A stretch of 64,000 nucleotides of DNA from Chrysemys picta bellii. Its lineage: Eukaryota > Chordata > Testudines > Emydidae. The stretch lies in assembly GCF_011386835.1 (NCBI RefSeq), contig NC_088792.1, positions 46,924,882 through 46,988,881 on the forward strand, in the 5' to 3' direction. This document shows, piece after piece, positions 23,826-36,109 of this stretch (its first letter is position 1; each line of letters starts with the position of its first letter). The notes beneath the pieces are model-generated. The model was not told the origin of the DNA. It did not search any database and worked only from the letters and a program-made list of their open reading frames with translations. Position numbers and translations under genes: made by a program.

Positions 23826-26807
23826 CTGAATAAAGGGAGGAAAAGGAAAGTCAGTCAGCACGCATTTTGCGGAGATGGTGTCAAGATTGACAGGCCACTA
23901 CTTTCACTTCTGCCAAAAAAAGGTATTAACTGAATACACACGGAGAGTTTTAAATAATTTTTCTAGGTGTTTCTGAAAGTGTTCTTCCACAAATGGATCC
24001 CTGTTTTGGGTCAGTGGGGAGGAGATACTTCCAGAAAGGATTACTTGGAAAGGCTGGTTGGGAGAGAAGATAGAAAGCATTGTAGAGAACTAAAGAGGAT
24101 TCACTACCTGAGGCAGCTGGAAGCCCCGTTTGTGCAAGCAAGCTGTGCCCAAACTGGCACTTGATGTTATTTACCCCTACAAAATCCAGAAGTAATTGCC
24201 ATGATGGTTGAACTCGTACCCCAGCATCACACAGCTGATTTGAAGCACTTCTGTGGGAACACAAGGTGCATTTCAACCAATTGAAAGGAAATATTTTTAA
24301 GTATTTCCAAGATCAATTTTTCCAGTGGAAATGAGGGCTATGTTGTGCTAGGATCCCTGCTCACAGCTCTGAAAGAAGGGTGCATCACTTGTAGAAGAAG
24401 ACTGATGAGATCTGGTTTCAGAGAGAAAACAATACCAAGAAGCTAGTCCTGGAACAATAATCCTCAGACCTCAAGGTTGGACTCAAAGCCTACTCTGCAC
24501 AGTGTCCTATCTACAGGAGTCAGGAAGGAGTAAACTATTTGAGGATGTCCGAGCTGTTCTATTACAATGGGAGAAAATTGTATGCTGTCATGTTATGTGA
24601 CAAAACATGCTGGGAAAAGAGGAAGGAGTCTGGGGTCTTTAAAATACAGACTCCTCACTTACTGGTGAGCTGTAGGGAAGACAGCACTGAGGAAGGGAGT
24701 GGCAGCTGGTTCACGGAGAATGACCTCAAGAGACCGAATTTATGGGCAGTTCAGGTTAAGGAGCTAGAGAGGCTCTTATTACTTTGCATTTTGGTGGATT
24801 GGTCTGCATGTTAGTCATTGTTGTGTCTAGCTTGATTAAAAACCTGTTCCTTAATCCACCACTTTTGTGGTAGATTGGACCATACTGACAATCCATCATG
24901 GCCTGTAGTACAGAGGAAGAGAGACTTCCTGGGGTCTTAGATGACAATAACAAATTCAACAAAGAATACAAAAACAAGGCATTGTTAACTTCATCAGTGA
25001 TGTGAGTGTTTTTGCTGAGCTACTCCAATATACAAGCAAGGAAAAATGGAAAAATTTGGCTATGTTTGAGGAAAGCTCTTTCATTTGGAAAGGATCCAAA
25101 AAAAGTGTCAACAGTTATCAGGAAAAGAAGTTGCTTCTGTACAATCCTACATCTTTCATAGATAAACTTAGGGCGTATGCAAACAGACATTCCCTGAAAA
25201 GAGTAACGTCACATTTAGGGGGGTTGGACAAAGACTGCTCATGCTGTCAGAAAAGAAGTGAGCAGCAATAAAAAATATTCTGCTGATAAATCTGACAGTT
25301 TTACAGACTGCTCTAGAAACACAAATAATTCGATCATAACCATCTTCTACTCTGTGGGTCCAACTGTGCAATTCTTACTCATGCACATGCTACTCCTGGG
25401 GGAATTCTGCACCAAAAAATGAAAAATTATGCATATATTAGTTGTCAAAAATAACATAATCACACCAGTTTCAATTATTTTGGTAATTTATTTAGAAATA
25501 CCTATCAGCAAGTATGTCTGTAACAATACAGACAAAAGAAATTCCTCCAGGAGTGGAGAGTTAAAGAAACCCTTACGACAATCCAGTTCCTGTTTCTCTG
25601 TTATGCTTTTGTTGGGCACCTCAGTCTGGATGTGTCACATGTGCCAGCTAGGTATATTTTGGGGAAAACTCTGCCCTTCTGGTCTTTTAGTAGATTCTTG
25701 TTTGTTCTCCCTGCCCCCATAGGGTTACCATATAGAAGTTCCCAAACAGAGGACACTGCTGTGGAAGGGGAGCTGGGGGAGGTATCTAGGGGTGCTGGAG
25801 GGAGTCGCAGGACCTGACACATGCACTCCCTCCCCACCCCACCCCCAAAAGCCCAGCTATGGAGTGGCCTCCCTCCCCCCGGCCCATACCACCTCCACCC
25901 CCAGAGCCCAGGGATCCAGGAAGAGAAACAGCCAGATGTTGGGTCCTGAGCTTGTATGGAGTTTCCTGTACGCTGCCTCCTTCCTTCAGGGCATGCTGGG
26001 AATTGTAACTGCTGGGAAGCCTCCAGCTCCCCCGCCCCCGGCAGTGTCCTATATTTGTGAGCTGGGGAGTCAGACTCTGTGGGCTCGAATGGCCCCTAGC
26101 GGCAGCCAGAAGCTCTGCAGCACCAATTCTGCAGGAACAAATGAAATTCTGCACAGAACATTAATTCTGCACAAATTCTGCATTGCACAGTGGCACAGAA
26201 GTAACATGCTCATAATGAAGCAGCCCTATTCAAATCAATGAAGTTTGGGAATAAATGCTCACTAATAAAATGGACAGGTGGGGGTCTATTTTTTCTTATT
26301 AATTTTTAATATAATTTGGCTTAAGTCAGACTGTTTTAGTTACGGAAGTACAAATAGTCTATTTCTTTAAAGAGGATGTGCGTTATTGATCATGATTCTG
26401 GAACAAGGGAATAACAACATTTAAAAATGTTGAGTTGCTGGTTTAACAGTGAAGATATTAGGCACAAGTGGCCTAACCCTTGCAAAACTATCCTAATGCA
26501 GCCTGGACTGTTAGTTTGGGGACAAATAGGCAGAGACTACGAAGCCAAGAGCAAATTAGCTCTTTACAACCTACTACTAACTTTGAGAGTGGCTTCATCC
26601 TCCCTTGAGCTTTAAGTAGGCAAAGAACATGCTTTGTACCTGGTTCTTTTGAGCATGGAACGTCTGATACAGTTGGACCTGTCTTTCCTTTCTATTAAAA
26701 ATGTTCAAGTAGATCAAAATACTGTCATATGAAGCTAGTTTTGTCTACTTCTCGTGCACTCCCGTCAGTGTAACTTTTCAAAACACAAAGCATCTGATCT
26801 TGCTTAC
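23826..26807 (-). other. CYP51A1 intron 4
   Basis: Contains the hAT-like element at 25391-26206. The rest (23830-25390) shows several open stretches on both strands but no protein that I recognise. Confidence 0.5.
25391..26206. mobile_element. hAT-like element, copy 1
   Basis: Begins TACTCCTGGGGGAATTCTGC and ends with repeated TTCTGCACAGAACATTAATT and AATTCTGCATTGCACAGTGG. The same arrangement recurs at 34150-34966, where the right end is intact (GCAGAATTCCCCCAGAAGTA). The middle contains a C-rich segment and phrases shared by the two copies (TTATTTTGGTAATTTATTT, ATCAGCAAGTATGTCTGTAA). No transposase is seen. The right terminus of this copy is degraded, so its end is approximate. Confidence 0.8.
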
Positions 26808-26934
26808 TTCTTTCTCCACTCTCTCCCCAGGATTTGAAGTACTCCTTTGTTTCTTTTTCAATTACAGGTACGTGTTGTTTAAACTGAGCTATATTCAGCC
26901 CAGTTTTTAGCATTTTCTTTTGTTCCAAAAATAC
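26808..26934 (-). CDS. CYP51A1: CYP51A1 exon 4
   Basis: Acceptor CCTTGCAG, donor GTAAGC, 127 bp. It encodes [20 protein letters not shown] and then [22 protein letters not shown], continuing with the last base into exon 5. The reading runs on past the donor into an unrelated tail, so the splice is preferred. The motif [13 protein letters not shown] is characteristic of animal CYP51. Confidence 0.96.
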
Positions 26935-27087
26935 CTGCAAGGGTTAAGATATTAGAGGTATAGAACATGAGGTACATAATTACAGTTTAGTCATTAACAG
27001 CGTATTGCAAGTGGTACTAAAACAGAAAAGACAGAAATGGAAAAATAGAAGTCACAGGGAGAACCTTCTAGAAACGAAAGTAAAAAG

Positions 27088-27240
27088 GCTAGTGAGGTAG
27101 TTATATTGTTGGTGAAAAAGATACACTTTCAAGGTTACACAGGATCTGAAAAAGGGCTCTGTGTAATCTCGAAAGCTTGCCTCGTTCATCAACGGAAGTT
27201 AGTCCAATAAAACATATTACCTCACCCACCTTGTCTATAT
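27088..27240. repeat. Palindromic MITE
   Basis: The left arm (AGTGAGGTAGTTATATTGTT, then TACACTTTCAAGGTTACACA) pairs with the right arm (TGTAATCTCGAAAGCTTGCC, ATATTACCTCACCCACCTTG). The middle (GATCTGAAAAAGGGCTC) is the loop. This fold-back is common in turtle and bird DNA. A truncated relative lies at about 40395-40455. Confidence 0.7.
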
Positions 27241-28656
27241 AATTTTAAATAACTGTCATATTATAAAGAACATGGTTAACAGACAGACATGCTGTTTGTC
27301 ATAAAAACAAAAACCCAGAAGCAGAAGTCCAAGAATATCCACTAATTTCCACCATCAAGCCACAGTCCTGTTCCAAGTGGCCTGCTATGGGTGAAAGTTA
27401 GAATTACAGAAAAATAAACTATTTTTCCTAAATTATCTGTAACAACCTGGCCTAATCTCCTTCTCTGGATGGACACCAGTCTGTTGTGAATGAACCTAAT
27501 CACTGGACCACCATGTGCTTTTAAGCCCCCTGGTCTGGACAGTGACTGGTCACTGTTCCTACAGTTAGTCTCTAATTCACATTCACAGGTGCAGACCTCA
27601 TATCTGCACCCTTTCCTTTGGATGTGGGGCTCTGTAGCCCAGCCACTTTAAATCCCAGAAACAGTTCCTCACCCCTCTTGAGCCCCCCAGTTCCTTAGAT
27701 ACATACTCTCAGGGTCCACCTGGAAAGTGGTTGCTCAGTTAACCCTGTCAGCAGGAAAACAAGAAACAGGGGCTTACCAAAGGAATTTCTTAGCCACACA
27801 CACACTTCACTCTTAACACACACTAGTTACAGATCTTTAGAAAATAATGAAGTCCCTCCCCCGTCCCAAGTCTGATTTCATCCTTCCTGAAAGTCCTGTG
27901 ATTGGTTCACATCCTTAGGCTAGGCAGCCCCTCCTGTCCTCTCTCACCTCCAGCCTTTTTCTTTTGGTATGTGACAGTGAACTGCCTCTTTAGAGAAGCA
28001 TCCCTGATTTAAAATAGTATAACCCTTTTCTCTGGCTGTCCACCACCTGACCAAACTGCAGGTCTCCCAGCCATATGCTTCCTGGGGGGTTCCAGGTTCT
28101 CCTCCTTACCACATTCACCAACACATCATGTCTGTGTACGTAGACTAAAGTCATTCAAAGTCAGTGGCCCTAACAGTACAAAACCCTTTATTCCAGCATG
28201 GAATTCATTCAAGGTTGATGGAACTATATTGCTCAGTGCCAGCTTCTCAGACAGTCATTCAACAAGGCATCAAGCCTCCGCTAAAGAAGAGATGCTGTAA
28301 CCCACAAAGGAGGCTGCAATATATAATGAAGGTCCTCCAAAATATAGCACCGAAAAGAAATGGAATTCACAAAACAAAATGGAAGACAAAAGCTCACAAT
28401 ATGACACAAACATATCCTCAATTTGTCAGTGTGTCCACTAGTCTGGACACGATTTATGGATTAAACTGCTCATTCCACCAGAACAGAGAGAATTTATGCC
28501 TTTGTCTCCCAAAGCTCCTCCTACCCCATTCTCTAGAGAACTGAGGTAACCCAACAGATAGAAGGTTGCCCGACATGTTTTTAAAACATGAATTTAGGCT
28601 AAGATGTATGCACTAGGTGAGGTCCTGCTCAGATTGTGGAAGCTGTTTATCTAGGT

Positions 28657-29270
28657 CAGTGGTGTCCAGTTTGTGGTCAAGGACTGTTTAGTTAAACTGG
28701 ATTTGATTAGGAAAGTGTTCCCTGAGCTGTACCCTGCAGTTTTATCTGAAGTGTTTGTATAATTCCTGTTGCTACAGGAAGAAGGTAGGGAGCACCGCCT
28801 TACCATCTGCCTCAGAAAGTTCTCCTTGTAGCCCCACGAGCAGCTCTGTAACCCAGGAGTGCACCAGACAGTTTCTATCCCTCCTGTGCTAGAGCTATTC
28901 AGCAGCTCCCCCACTGCCTGGGAGCCCCAGGGAGAGCAGGAAGGAAGCTCAAATGGGTGTGTAAGCCTAGCAGAGTGCCTAGCAAAGGATGACCCCCACA
29001 CAATCCAGGGCAGAGCAGAGGGGACCTCCCCAATTCTCTGCACCAACCCAGGTTAGAGCAGCATGGGCACAAGTTGCCTGAGGACACTCCAATCTGACAG
29101 AGGACCCCAAGAGATTATATGCCACCTGGGAATAGCTAGAGCACAACATACTTCACTCATTCTTCCTTCTCGCCCTGGAGACATAGGAGCTGGTGGAACA
29201 GGGAAGATTTTCTTCCCCAAAATATTGGGCCCCTTGACCTTGTTCAGGGTGAAGAGGTTGGACGACACTG
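28657..29270. mobile_element. hAT element, 614 bp, with 8-bp TSD
   Basis: Ends CAGTGGTGTCCAG and TTGGACGACACTG are inverted. The flanks ATCTAGGT (28649-28656) and ATCTAGAT (29271-29278) match at seven of eight bases, the duplication length hAT transposases make. The interior has overlapping open stretches but no recognisable transposase, so it is non-autonomous. Confidence 0.87.
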
Positions 29271-31566
29271 ATCTAGATACTTACATGGTTTTCAGTGTAG
29301 TATATGTACCTCACACACACAAAAAACCCACCTCCCTCCCTTCTTCACCTGCAGTGGCATAAAAAGTAGCAAGCTCCTTCCTCTCCTAATTTTCATGTAG
29401 CATATGAGGAAGCTGACTCAAAGAAATGGGTTTGGCATTTAGTTCTGAAAGCACAATCAATGGTCATTCTTATATTTTGTGAGTTTAAGTTCCAAAATCT
29501 GAGTCTAGCTCTTGTGACAGTTCTATCCATGTTAACAAGTGTCCCACTGACCAAGTTTCATAGCACTGGGGGAAGGTAGCTGTTGCTGAAAATTACGGTC
29601 TAGTGAGAAGCAACCCCTCAAGAAGAAGGGCCTATCTTGAAAAGCAGAGTACTGGGATTATTTCCAAGCAGATGGGCTGCTGTACTCTATACCAGCTGAA
29701 GCTTTCTTATCCTGTCCTGCTTCAGGCTCTTACTGCTACTCCATATTTTGGGAATGAAGCCAGATAGAGCAAGTAATATTAAAAAAACCTAAATCAATAC
29801 TATGACCTAATCTGGAAATTCATGTTATTGAACTTTTAGCTAAATTATAAATGCTGGGAGGTTTTCAACTCAGGTCACTGTCACTAGTAGTGGGAAATTT
29901 TATTTTAATTTTACTGTACATAAAGAACAAAATACTGAAAACTGAAATGCTAGTTGGTAGTTGAACTACTGATGGAAGTGAGTTCCTGACAACATAAGCT
30001 TCTACTATATTTTCAAGAGCAAGTCTAGATTCTTCTATCATGAATGGAAACTGGCAAATGTGTGGAATTGCATTCTAGGATACACTTAAATCCTGTTCTT
30101 ATTGCTTTCAGAACATGAACATTGTGCCATTAAATTATAATTAAAGCTTTTAAATATTTTTCCACACTCAAAAGCTTCAGCAATTGAGCGTTATTATCTA
30201 GAAATAAATTCAAGCGCCATTGCAGTTTACTTTCATATTTGGAGCAACTCCTCGGCAAACCTCTTCAGGTCAACATTTGTTAGTCATTAAGTCAATATTC
30301 TGTCTATACTTCTTTCAGATTTTAACTAACTTCTATCTATCCATTCAACTCATTGCCTCTTCCCAGGGAGCCCCATAGGTTTCAAAAAACAAAGAAAAAA
30401 ACCCACACAAACACTCACTTATCCTTCTCAGCCACCAAGACAACAGCTTATGGGTTTTTAAAAGTGCATCTTAGAATGGGGATACTATTGGACAGCTTGG
30501 TTGAAGAGGGGAGTTTAGCATTTAGCTCTGAATAGTGAGGTTAGCAAACACTTATTTCATCTGGCAGCAAGTTCCATGTTCTTGGTCCATTCCGAAATGA
30601 ACTTGTGGGCAATCTGCAGAAGTATTCTACCTTGTTACTTTCAACATGGCAAATATACAGCCACCTACTGGTTTGATTAAAATTATTGGAGCCAGTCAGC
30701 CTTACTTTATCTGGCTCTTCAAGAATGAAAGTTTTCTGAAGGCCTCATGGTTCTAACTTTCTCTTTTCCTCCATAGCAGTTTATGTATGCCACCACTATC
30801 CCTCTCTAGAATGGGAATATGCTTCTGAAGCATGCAGCCATCCCTAGCACATTAGATAACTATCATCCTCAAACTCTCAGCTTCCACCTTGTGCAGTCCT
30901 CCATCCTCCCATAGTCAGGGAGGAGGTCTGCTGCCTTCCTCTCCAGTCTCAGCCTCTGCAAGAATACAAGGCAAAGAGGGTAGAGGTAACAGAGAGGTGT
31001 TATGCTGCTTGCTGTCTGCTGCACTGAGGAGACTCAATACCACCTGCTGGTGAGGGCAGAAGTGTGAGGTTTTGTAAAGAAAACCCACTAAGCACTTAGT
31101 CCCTCTCTCTAGTACCAGATCTATCAGAGTGGCTTGGGGAGGTGGTACCGCCTCACATTTGTATGTACAAATAGGCCTGGAGAAAAAAAATCTCACTCTG
31201 AAGCTCCCATGGCAAAGAATGAGCCTAAAGGTGCTCTTAGGTTAAGAGCACTCAGAAAGTATAAGCTCAAAGGAGGAAGGAAAACTGCTAGTTTTCCACT
31301 GTGGTGGAAGGAGAAGGTCTAACCCATGAGTATTGTCCAAACCAGTAGATGGCCATATAAAAAACAATACAGAGCCTACATGTGTTCAGTCTTTGGTTAC
31401 TCTATGCCTAACAATCAAAATCAGCAACTGTGTTGGCAAACCATGCTACCAGAATTTCACTGATATTGTCAATCCCTATCATATAGGGCAAACAGTTCAT
31501 GGCAACCTTGTCAGGATTTGATCTGCACCCTAGATGTTTAATTGACTTTGTACTCTAAATACATAC

Positions 31567-31743
31567 CGGGTTAGGTACATCATAAGCAACTCCCTTGCCA
31601 AAGACTGGTGTGGTCAGTCGAGAGTATACATCCTCTGCATTCAGGTCTTCATTTTTACTGTTGAATATTAGAGCAGCAGCATCGCTACCCAGTAGGTAGG
31701 TAAACGTCTTGCCCACCATAGTGAAGCTAAACACAGGCCCATA
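31567..31743 (-). CDS. CYP51A1: CYP51A1 exon 3
   Basis: Acceptor CCCCCCTCAG, donor GTATGT, 177 bp, 59 codons, phase 0 at both ends. It encodes [20 protein letters not shown] and then [39 protein letters not shown]. The B-helix/B' loop motif [19 protein letters not shown] is among the most conserved CYP51 substrate-recognition segments (its Tyr lines the sterol pocket). Confidence 0.97.
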
Positions 31744-33094
31744 CTGAGGGGGGAAAGGACAAGTTAGTTTAAAATAATGAGAATCTGGAAAGTTAAAATT
31801 TTGTTATCCTTATGTAGAACCTTTCAGATTTTAATTGCTTCAAATCTATATGCTCACAATACTACTGGAGTGCAGCCACCTCTCGGGTGGGAAAGGAGGA
31901 CAGCAGCCAACTAGACAACTGATGCATAGCTTGCACTACACATCGGGGAAGAAGAGGAGAGGTCAGAGGGGAGAAGTTTGACCAAAGGAAATAAGCACAC
32001 GCCCCTACTCTTACAAGAAGTGACTAAAAAAAAAATCACTTAATGGGACATGAATACCTTAAATCAAACTTAAATCGGATTTTCCCAAATATATTTATGA
32101 GGTAATATCCAAGATTATAAATAAAGGATTTGTGTTTTTCCTGTTTACTTGGTTGCATTTTGTGTCTAATGAGTCAGTTTCCATTTTCATTTGTGCGGGG
32201 TTTTTTACACAACAGGGAAAAGACCTTCTTTAAAACAGGAATGTGTGAAACCACAGAAATAGTAAGGGGACTTGGACGTAGAGAGGTAGAGACTTCCACG
32301 GCAGAGAGCCTGGAACCTTTGAGAACCCCCAGGATTTCCAGGCTCCTTGCTTCAGAAATCAAAAGCTAAGCCCCCACTAGAATCTGGGCTTCCAGCTCCC
32401 TGCCATGGAGATTAAGTCCTGAGAGCTCCAGTTGGATCTGCCAGGGCTTTCAGGCTCCTGGACATATAGCCTGGAAATCATGGTATAGCAAGCTGGATGT
32501 TGAAATTTTAAACCCAAATCACTTTCATGAGAATTTTTGGGTTTAACAAACCAGTACTTTCCAATAAAATACAACCAACTCTACTTTAAGGTTTTCTTTG
32601 ACCAAATCCCTATGAAGTGAAGTGCATATTAAGTTTGTCCATTTCACAAGCATGAAATCAATAGTACCATGAGTCAAGCCTGTGGTTCCAGAAAGTCTAA
32701 CCGTTAAGCCTTCTTCTGACATAAGTCAGATACTACGAGTACAAGATAAGTATCATTTCATATTTTCCCTGGGCTAGTAAAAATCTTGGTGCAGTTGAAC
32801 ACCCAATTATTCATAGTTTACAACAGACACTCAAATTCTTCAAGTAGGCAGGGTAGTGGCCTAGTCATATGCTGACCTCTTAACATGACAAGATTATCAG
32901 CAAGGAAGAGACTGAGAAAGAGAGCCTGAGTAGTACCAACAAATGTTAAGGTAAGTAATTCAAATAGCTCATTGGATAACGAGTGAATCCACTGGTAGGC
33001 TTCCCTCAACTATATGTACGCTTCTTTGAAATCGGGTCAAATCCACAATTGAAATCCAGGGATGCGACTCTGTTTCAGTCATAGCCTGGGAGCA

Positions 33095-33370
33095 TGTGGA
33101 ATTCCATTGGCAAACTAATGACAGAAAGGCAAGGGACATGTCATTTGATTTGTATAAATCTACAGTGTCACAATTTCAATGGTGTCATCCTCTACGGCTT
33201 GGGAGGTGGGGACTCACTGCCCCTTGCCTCTGCAGCTCCCAGTCCTCCGGTTGGTGGAAAAGTTGATAATACAGTGTCATTGGAAAAGGGAGAAATGATA
33301 CCCAGCTCAACCCATGAACACAATGGTACCAAACATGACAAACCTAGAACAACTATGTAGATACATATTC
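33095..33370. repeat. Left arm of a ~2.7-kb inverted repeat
   Basis: This segment matches the reverse complement of 35512-35825 along most of its length; shared phrases include TCATTTGATT, AATTTCAATGGTGTCATC, GGTTGGTGGAAA and CACAATG.TACCAAACAT. I judge the similarity at roughly three quarters by eye. The two arms face each other across an LTR, a hAT element and a decayed ORF, so they may be the long terminal inverted repeats of one old element. Translated, both arms give related peptides (HNFNGVI, VGGK), which could be chance from shared DNA. Confidence 0.7.
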
Positions 33371-33483
33371 GACAAAATGTTTAAAAAAATCAACATTACG
33401 ACACATGGCAGACCTACACTGGTGGATGTTTTCCAAAAAGCAGACAGATAAAAATTGCCACTGATAATGGGTGCATTTATACC

Positions 33484-34150
33484 TGTGTAACAGAACATAC
33501 TTCTGTGTCTGCTATTGTAATTATCTTTGCACAAAGTATGTCTTGTGAGGTGTCATTTGAAAATACATAATTTGCTGGTCATTATTATCCTTGTAAAATA
33601 TGTATGGCAACACTGTATGTAAAGTTATAAGATTCCATTCTATGGTGTTATTAATACATGATCCAAGTCTAGGGAGTGACCAAAAAGTTCCTCGCAGACA
33701 AATAGCAAGCTGATGCCTTGGCCCGGTATAAACAAGGCCAATCAGCCATTACCTGTTAAGTGGCTATTCTTTGGCAGGAAAGAGGGCTTGGGTGAAAAAT
33801 CTACATCTTAGCAAAGAAACAGAGTTCCCACCCACACAAACTGCCTGTCACCATGCTCCTAGCTGAAAATGATTCTTGACGCAGGGAGAGGACTATAAAA
33901 AGTAAGGGGAGACACCCCAAGACACCTTCTCTCTCTCTGCCCATCATAGTCACGGCATCTGAAGGACAAAGGAAGCAGCATAGGTGTTTGGTCAGTAATC
34001 TGCTGAAGAATGTAGTGAGAAAACTTGCTTTGAATCTAATGTAGCTTGTTAAGTTAAGTATTAGTAAACATTTTATCTTTATTTTTCTTGTAATCATTGC
34101 TGACTTACGTCTCATTACTTGTACTCACTTAAAATCTCTTTGTAGTTAAT
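33484..34150 (+). mobile_element. Solo LTR copy A (retrovirus-like or Gypsy-like)
   Basis: It has a TATA box (GACTATAAAAAGTAAGG, about 33891-33906), CTCTCTCTCTGCCC after it, and a downstream GTAGTTAATAAACTTCTGC poly(A) context near 34143. It aligns along its full length with the reverse complement of 46440-47190 (shared phrases: GTACAAAGTATG-like start, TGGCAACA.TGTAT, AATCTACATCTTAGCAAAGAA, GAGTTCCCA.CCACAC). No coding region is associated. The left edge is approximate and the right edge is cut by the hAT element. Confidence 0.75.
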
Positions 34151-34966
34151 AAACTTCTGCATATTTGTCAAAATAAAAATATAGTCATGCCAGTTTCAAT
34201 TATTTTGGTAATTTATTTCAAAATGCCTGTCAGCAAGTATGTCTGTAACAATACAGACAACAAAAAATATTCTGCCAGGAGTAGAGAGTTAAAGAAACAC
34301 CTATGACAACCCAGTTCCTGTTTCTCTGTTATGCTTTTATTGAGCGCCTCAGTCTGGGTGCATCATGCATGCCAGCTGAGCACATCTTGAGGGGAACTCG
34401 TTTTTTTGCCCTGCTCCCCTAAGGCTACCAAATAGAGGACACTGCCAGGAGAAGTGGGAGCTGGAGGGGGGCATACAGCTGGGGGGTGCTGGAGGAGTGG
34501 ATGTCTGGCTCCTCTTAAGAGCCAGCTGCAGGGCCAGACACCCACATCCCCTCCCGCCCAGAGTCCAGCCGTGGGGCCAGACACCCACACTCCTCCCTTC
34601 CCAGAACCCAGTTGCAGGGTGCCCCCAAGCTCAGACACCTACACCCCCTCCGTCCCCAGAGCCCAGGAATACAGAGGGAGAAACAACATGATGCTGGCTT
34701 CCAGGCTTGTACAGAGTTTCCCGCACGCCTCCGGGGCATGCTGGAAACTGCAGCTGTACCCTTCACCTCCACCTCCCCCTGGCAGTGTCCTCTATTTGCA
34801 AGCTGGGGAGTGAGGCTCTCGGGGCTTCAGAGGTCCCTAGTGGCAGCCAGCAGCTCTGCAGCGCCAATTCCGCAGGAAAAAATGAAATTCTGCACAGAAC
34901 ATTAATTCTGCGCAAATTCTGCATTGCACAGTGATGCAGAATTCCCCCAGAAGTACTGTTTCTGAG
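34150..34966. mobile_element. hAT-like element, copy 2
   Basis: Same family and orientation as 25391-26206. It shares the phrases CCAGTTTCAATTATTTTGG, GCAAGTATGTCTGTAACAAT, ACAACCCAGTTCCTGTTTC and ATGAAATTCTGCACAGAACA, and ends GCAGAATTCCCCCAGAAGTA. The left terminus is lost where it meets LTR copy A. The middle is C-rich and open on both strands, but no transposase is recognisable. Confidence 0.8.
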
Positions 34967-35177
34967 CAACCCAGGCAGGGAAGCTACAGCAGCAGAACAT
35001 TGTAAAGATCACCCCAACTAGAGGGAAGGGTGATGCAACTATCCATTAGTCTGGATTGTACCCTGGTTTGTCACAACCTGTTATTAAGAAGGCAAATTAT
35101 AAAGTACTGGGATGGGATGACTGAGCTAATCCAAAACTACACTTCCCTATCGGGCATGTATGGTCTTGGTGGATGAA

Positions 35178-35405
35178 CTGATCACACCCGTTTTGTGCAA
35201 TATACCATGCACTCCTGAATCTATCATTCAGCTAATCAAATGTTCGTGTGAAAAGACCAGATGCCTACCACTTTGCAAATGTTTGACCAGTAGCCTGTCT
35301 TGTACATAGATGTGCAAGTGCGGTGTGGATGAGGATCAATGTGACAATATGTCTAGCAATGATGCCCTACCTGGTGACAACACTGATGATGACTTTGATG
35401 AATAA
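35178..35405 (+). pseudogene. Relic of a cysteine-rich (CXC-type) C-terminus
   Basis: The plus strand reads LITPVLCNIPCTPESIIQLI KCSCEKTRCLPLCKCLTSSL SCT, then a stop, then MCKCGVDEDQCDNMSSNDAL PGDNTDDDFDE and TAA at 35403-35405. The spaced pairs CSC, CKC, CT, CKCG and the acidic tail resemble the CXC-domain C-terminus of a family of long uncharacterised, mobile-element-like proteins widespread in molluscs, crustaceans and some vertebrates (recalled, not searched). One in-frame stop and the lack of an upstream frame make it dead. Confidence 0.6.
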
Positions 35406-35511
35406 ATGTTTTCAGTTCTACATATCAAGGCCAACTTACCTAGAATTACCAAAGATCAATGTCTTTTTTATGTAAGCAATGCATCCCTATGTCAAAGTAT
35501 AATTCAAAATG

Positions 35512-35825
35512 TTAATTTTTAAATATTTTTTTCTCAACTACATATCTATATAATTGTTCTAGGTGTATTATGTTTGGTATCATTGTGTTTTTGGAAGAAA
35601 AGGCTTTCGAATTATATCCAGCTTGACCCAATTCCAAAGACACTGCATTAACAAACTTTCCACCAACCAGAGGACTTGAAGCTGGGAGCCACAGGGACAG
35701 GGGGCACCATGTCCAACCTGCCACACCACAAAAGATGACACCATTGAAATTATGATTCTGTAGATTTTTATTAATCAAATGACATCTCCCTTACCTTTCT
35801 ATCATTAACTTGCCCACAGAATGAG
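35512..35825. repeat. Right arm of the ~2.7-kb inverted repeat
   Basis: Reverse-complement partner of 33095-33370; see that entry. It lies just downstream of the cysteine-rich relic. The minus strand is open for 88 residues here (35512-35778), probably by chance. Confidence 0.7.
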
Positions 35826-36010
35826 GTATTACTACATTATGTGCCCACACTATCAAGGTTGTATAGTATATTGAACTCTAGCAGACAACGTGTAAACATT
35901 TCATTCCAAGGAGATTCAAAATTATCCAAATAGGTTCTGGGAACACAGAAGGTAGCAGAACAAATAAAAATATCCTAGGTACATTCAACCACTCATTAGG
36001 CAAGACTCAC

Positions 36011-36109
36011 CTTTTCATAGGCATTTTCTAAAAAGTCAATAGGACTTTTTCCAAATGCTACTGCATGTCCAAGAAAAGGGATATTAGACGAAATATAAGG
36101 TGGGTATTT
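36011..36109 (-). CDS. CYP51A1: CYP51A1 exon 2
   Basis: Acceptor CTCTTGCAG, donor GTGAGT, 99 bp, 33 codons, phase 0 at both ends. It encodes [33 protein letters not shown]. The [21 protein letters not shown] stretch is the proline-rich hinge and A-helix start of CYP51, linking the membrane anchor to the catalytic domain. Confidence 0.96.

Larger units (their letters stand above)
26935..31566 (-). other. CYP51A1 intron 3
   Basis: Holds a palindromic MITE (27088-27240) and a 614-bp hAT element (28657-29270). 27430-28130 has the feel of an antisense LTR (a run of PolyPur/Pyr blocks, GGGGCTTACCAAAGG) but I found no paired ends, so it is left unassigned. 29300-31560 shows nothing recognisable. 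Confidence 0.5.
31744..36010 (-). other. CYP51A1 intron 2
   Basis: Largest concentration of intronic repeats in the gene: an inverted repeat (33095-33370 with 35512-35825), solo LTR copy A (about 33484-34150), hAT copy 2 (34150-34966) and a relic of a cysteine-rich ORF (35178-35405), each annotated separately. 31750-33090 has nothing recognised. Confidence 0.5.

Noticed and set aside
27430..28130. Possible antisense retroviral LTR in CYP51A1 intron 3
   Set aside because: Composition is suggestive, but I found no inverted ends, target duplication or promoter/poly(A) pair.
34349..34905. Several overlapping open frames on both strands
   Set aside because: They sit in the C-rich middle of hAT copy 2 and correspond to the same kind of middle in copy 1; not conserved as protein.
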